Shown: piece after piece, positions 15,581-17,398 of the stretch
How the letters are laid out: each line of letters begins with the position of its first letter
Numbering within the stretch: position 1 is the first letter of the stretch
From: CAZJQD01 sp964548165 [NCBI: uncultured bacterium]
Lineage (GTDB): Bacteria; UBA8481
NCBI GenBank assembly: GCA_964548165.1
Contig: CAZJQD010000001.1
Span: 3,498-20,895, forward strand
Direction: 5' to 3'
Length of the DNA stretch: 17,398 bases
Made by a program: the position numbers and the translations under genes
Notes under the pieces: generated by a model
Seen by the model: the letters and a program-made list of their open reading frames with translations, nothing else
Databases searched by the model: none
What the model was told of the DNA's origin: nothing

Positions 15581-17127
15581 CCCGCTACCTCGACGCGATT
15601 CCTTCCCGATTCCTTGGCGCGATAGAGCGCCTCGTCCGCGCGCTTGAGGACGTCGGAACCGGTCTCATCGGGTCGACCGGCGGCTACGCCGAAGGAAGCG
15701 GTGATCTTCAGGCCACCGGCGGGACCGCCCGGTACCAGGGCCTCCACGCTCGTCCTCAAGCTCTCGGCCAAGTCGCGCGCGTAGCCGCCGTCGGAGCGCG
15801 GCACCATGAGGCAGAATTCCTCGCCGCCGAGGCGATGCGCGAGCGCTCCGGCCTGCGCGGCCAGGAGCTGGCCGAAGGAACGGAGAACCACGTCTCCGGC
15901 ATCATGCCCGCGCGTGTCATTGACGCGCTTGAAGTGATCGATGTCGCAGATGATGAGCGCATAGGAGCCGCGCGTCGAGTCGGCGAGTCGGCGCTCGAGG
16001 ACCTCTCGTCGCGCGAGCCCGGTCAGGCCATCGGTCGTGGCGGCATGAAGGCTGGCCATCCGCGACGCGGAGAGGCGCAGGCTCCGCCCCAGGACCTCCG
16101 CAGCCCCCCGCGGAACGGAATCCGGGAAGGCGATGACGGCGATCCCCTCGACGGGAACGAGCAGTCCGGGCGCGGATACGGGCACCAGGATCCCGCCGCG
16201 ATCCTCGACGCCGCCCTCGAGGTCGTCTCCCTGATCCAGGACGCGCTCGAGCTCGGGGCTGAACTGCGACTGGGCTCGCCAGAAGACGCGCACGCCGTCC
16301 CCAAGGTGCTTGCACGCGGCCTCGAGGGCCCGCTGGAACGCGCCTCGAGTCTCGCCGCACTGCACGAGTTCTTCGACGGCGCGGAACAGCCTGAGCATCT
16401 CGTTGGGCCTGCGGCCGACGCGCGTGTCCGTCCACGCCGCCTCGCAGACCTGGTTAAAGGCGCAGAAGAGACAGTGGCGGCCCGGCCTGGGCGCCATGTC
16501 GTGGTCATCCTGGATCGCTCGACGCAAGCGAGACACCTGGGTCTCGACGGCCCGGGGGTCTTCGACGGACAACAGGGCATCCGGCTGTTGCAGGCCGAAG
16601 AGGATTATCCGTATGGACCGCACGGGTCTCTTCAAGAGGCGACCGGCAACGGCGGCGTAGACCTGGAGCGCCCACGAATCGTCGGTGGGCTCGAAGTTCC
16701 GATCCACGCGGTAATCGATCAGCTCGAGCCCATCATCGCCGCCATCGATCCGCGCGATCCTGCCGCCAAAACGCCCGCCGCCAAACTCGAGATCGAAGGC
16801 ATATTCGTAGCGAAGGGGTTGCGAGGCGGCCAGGGAGGAAAACTTTTCCCAGAGCACCTGCCGGCCGTGGTGATACTGCCGCGCGGCGTCGGCGGAGTCT
16901 CGGAAGAGAGATCCGTCCCAGCGGGCCAGGAGAGCGGCATCGAGGACGTTCCAGGAGAGATCCTGGGAGGCATACCAGTCAGCGAGCGCGGCCCGCAGGA
17001 GATCGGAGAGCGCGTAGCGGCGGCGCCGCTCCGCCTGGTCCGCCGGCAACCACTCCACATGGCCGTACTGGTACTTGCGAGGACAGAGCTGGTAGGTGCG
17101 CAGGGCGGTGACCGTGGCTTTACGCAT
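15577..17127 (-). CDS. PD-(D/E)XK-like Fe-S domain fused to GGDEF diguanylate cyclase
   Basis: Predicted 516-residue cytosolic fusion. Residues 1-235 resemble the Cas4/AddB/RecB-type PD-(D/E)XK nuclease fold. C15 (YQLCPRKYQY) and C219-x2-C222-x5-C228 form the four-cysteine iron-sulfur signature, and Q155/Y157 (LQVYA) match the family Q-x-Y element. However, the usual G-x-x-D-R-I-D reads GRIARID (A125) and the D-x-K reads IDYR (D138, R140), so cleavage may be lost. Residues about 240-360 look like a degenerate GAF-type linker. Residues 365-516 are a GGDEF domain with DIDHFKRVND (395-404), GHDAGD, and the active-site loop GGEEF (434-438), so c-di-GMP synthesis is plausible. There is no RxxD inhibitory site before the loop. 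First gene of operon 2; start MRKATVTALRTYQLCPRKY is typical of the fold. Confidence 0.88.
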   Translation of the reverse strand: MRKATVTALRTYQLCPRKYQYGHVEWLPADQAERRRRYALSDLLRAALADWYASQDLSWNVLDAALLARWDGSLFRDSADAARQYHHGRQVLWEKFSSLAASQPLRYEYAFDLEFGGGRFGGRIARIDGGDDGLELIDYRVDRNFEPTDDSWALQVYAAVAGRLLKRPVRSIRIILFGLQQPDALLSVEDPRAVETQVSRLRRAIQDDHDMAPRPGRHCLFCAFNQVCEAAWTDTRVGRRPNEMLRLFRAVEELVQCGETRGAFQRALEAACKHLGDGVRVFWRAQSQFSPELERVLDQGDDLEGGVEDRGGILVPVSAPGLLVPVEGIAVIAFPDSVPRGAAEVLGRSLRLSASRMASLHAATTDGLTGLARREVLERRLADSTRGSYALIICDIDHFKRVNDTRGHDAGDVVLRSFGQLLAAQAGALAHRLGGEEFCLMVPRSDGGYARDLAESLRTSVEALVPGGPAGGLKITASFGVAAGRPDETGSDVLKRADEALYRAKESGRNRVEVAG

Positions 17128-17171
17128 GGCGCAGGCGATCAGGCATCACGCGTCTCCCCCCGGCCGGAAGA

Positions 17172-17239
17172 TCGGACTCGAACTTCCTGTTCGCGCGCCC
17201 GTTCGAATCCCTCCCGAAATTTTGCCTGAGCCACCATGA
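17172..17239. repeat. 68-bp direct repeat, copy 1
   Basis: Matches 17331-17398 with a single difference (T at 17184 against A at 17343). The repeat period is 159 bp. Read on the minus strand it contains an ATG at 17237 that opens a 32-codon frame, MVAQAKFREGFERAREQ and onward, ending at 17139, 12 bp before the GGDEF-fusion start. Whether this small frame is translated is unknown; no Shine-Dalgarno is seen. Confidence 0.9.
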
Positions 17240-17262
17240 AACCGCGGAGAGGGAGGGATTCG
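17204..17262. repeat. 12-bp inverted repeat around the first direct-repeat end
   Basis: CGAATCCCTCCC (17204-17215) and GGGAGGGATTCG (17251-17262) are perfect arms with 35 bases between. The left arm is inside the direct repeat and recurs at 17364-17375, so the single right arm could pair with either copy. Confidence 0.6.
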
Positions 17263-17299
17263 CCCGGCGATGTCCGGCATCGTGCCTACCATCGCCGGG
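17263..17299. repeat. Long imperfect hairpin between the direct repeats
   Basis: CCCGGCGATG (17263-17272) pairs perfectly with CATCGCCGGG (17290-17299). Inside, GGCA-TCG-TGCC forms a further 4-bp stem. Lacking a T tract, it is not a standard terminator for transcripts from the right; it may be a regulatory or protein-binding structure upstream of operon 2. Confidence 0.6.
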
Positions 17300-17330
17300 C
17301 CGGGGCGCGCCATTCGTCCTCCCTCATCGG

Positions 17331-17398
17331 TCGGACTCGAACATCCTGTTCGCGCGCCCGTTCGAATCCCTCCCGAAATTTTGCCTGAGCCACCATGA
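17331..17398. repeat. 68-bp direct repeat, copy 2
   Basis: Second copy, running to the last base of the window, so more copies may follow. On the minus strand it opens a 36-codon frame from 17396 to 17286. The first 22 residues equal those of copy 1 except for one Glu-to-Asp change; the rest differs. Confidence 0.9.

Noticed and set aside
15304-17229. 641-codon plus-strand open frame
   Set aside because: It runs opposite the GGDEF-fusion and ligase-like genes, has no recognisable domain, and is the expected antisense product of GC-rich codon bias.
17172-17236. Possible tRNA 3' part (TTCGAATC and a final CCACCA)
   Set aside because: The T-stem does not pair, the acceptor stem has no 5' partner and no anticodon arm is visible. 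The repeat is better read as a direct repeat.
17277-17291. Possible sigma54 promoter (GG-N10-GC on the minus strand) before operon 2
   Set aside because: Only the minimal dinucleotides match and the site lies inside a hairpin; chance is high in GC-rich DNA.
1-17398. CRISPR array or integron integrase
   Set aside because: No regularly spaced short repeats and no tyrosine-recombinase motifs in any frame. The Cas4-like fold at 15577-17127 has no CRISPR neighbour.

Overview
The window looks like chromosome of a GC-rich, probably Gram-negative bacterium. Strongly G/C-biased third codon positions, ATGA-overlapping operons, a lipoprotein signal, an O-antigen-ligase-type protein and an NtrC-type regulator all point that way. 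I cannot name the phylum. Two kinds of DNA alternate.

Backbone. The clearly GC-rich genes are all on the minus strand, in two tight operons. Operon 1 (7226 down to 3143) encodes a GalE-type UDP-glucose 4-epimerase, a polyprenyl-phosphate glycosyltransferase, a SAM methyltransferase and a DUF2079 multi-span membrane protein. This suits lipid-linked sugar supply and cell-surface glycosylation. Operon 2 (17127 down to 11590) encodes an unusual PD-(D/E)XK-like/Fe-S/GGDEF fusion, an O-antigen ligase/polymerase-like membrane protein, a histidine kinase with no evident sensor domain, and a sigma54-type response regulator. All junctions are 4-bp overlaps or gaps of 2 to 8 bp. It looks like a signalling unit tied to surface polysaccharide.

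Islands. Two stretches (about 1-2960 and about 7370-11520) carry only plus-strand genes with less biased composition and long palindrome-rich spacers. Island A has a secreted endonuclease I translationally coupled to a lipoprotein GH53 beta-1,4-galactanase. Island B begins with a wrecked IS91-type transposase (minus strand), then holds an anchored protein of unknown function, a Kv-like potassium channel and a small anchored protein of unknown function. The spacers share sequence across the islands: a palindromic block at 2727-2780 and 9469-9524, and another related pair at 1-37 and 11483-11520. The layout resembles a mobile cassette array, but no integrase is present and the palindromes do not fully match integron attC sites.

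Right edge. A 68-bp direct repeat occurs twice (17172-17239, 17331-17398) upstream of the GGDEF-fusion gene, with a strong hairpin between the copies.

The best candidate for something undescribed is the fusion at 15577-17127. Its nuclease-like domain keeps the four-cysteine iron-sulfur signature but appears to have lost catalytic residues, and it is joined to an apparently intact diguanylate cyclase domain.
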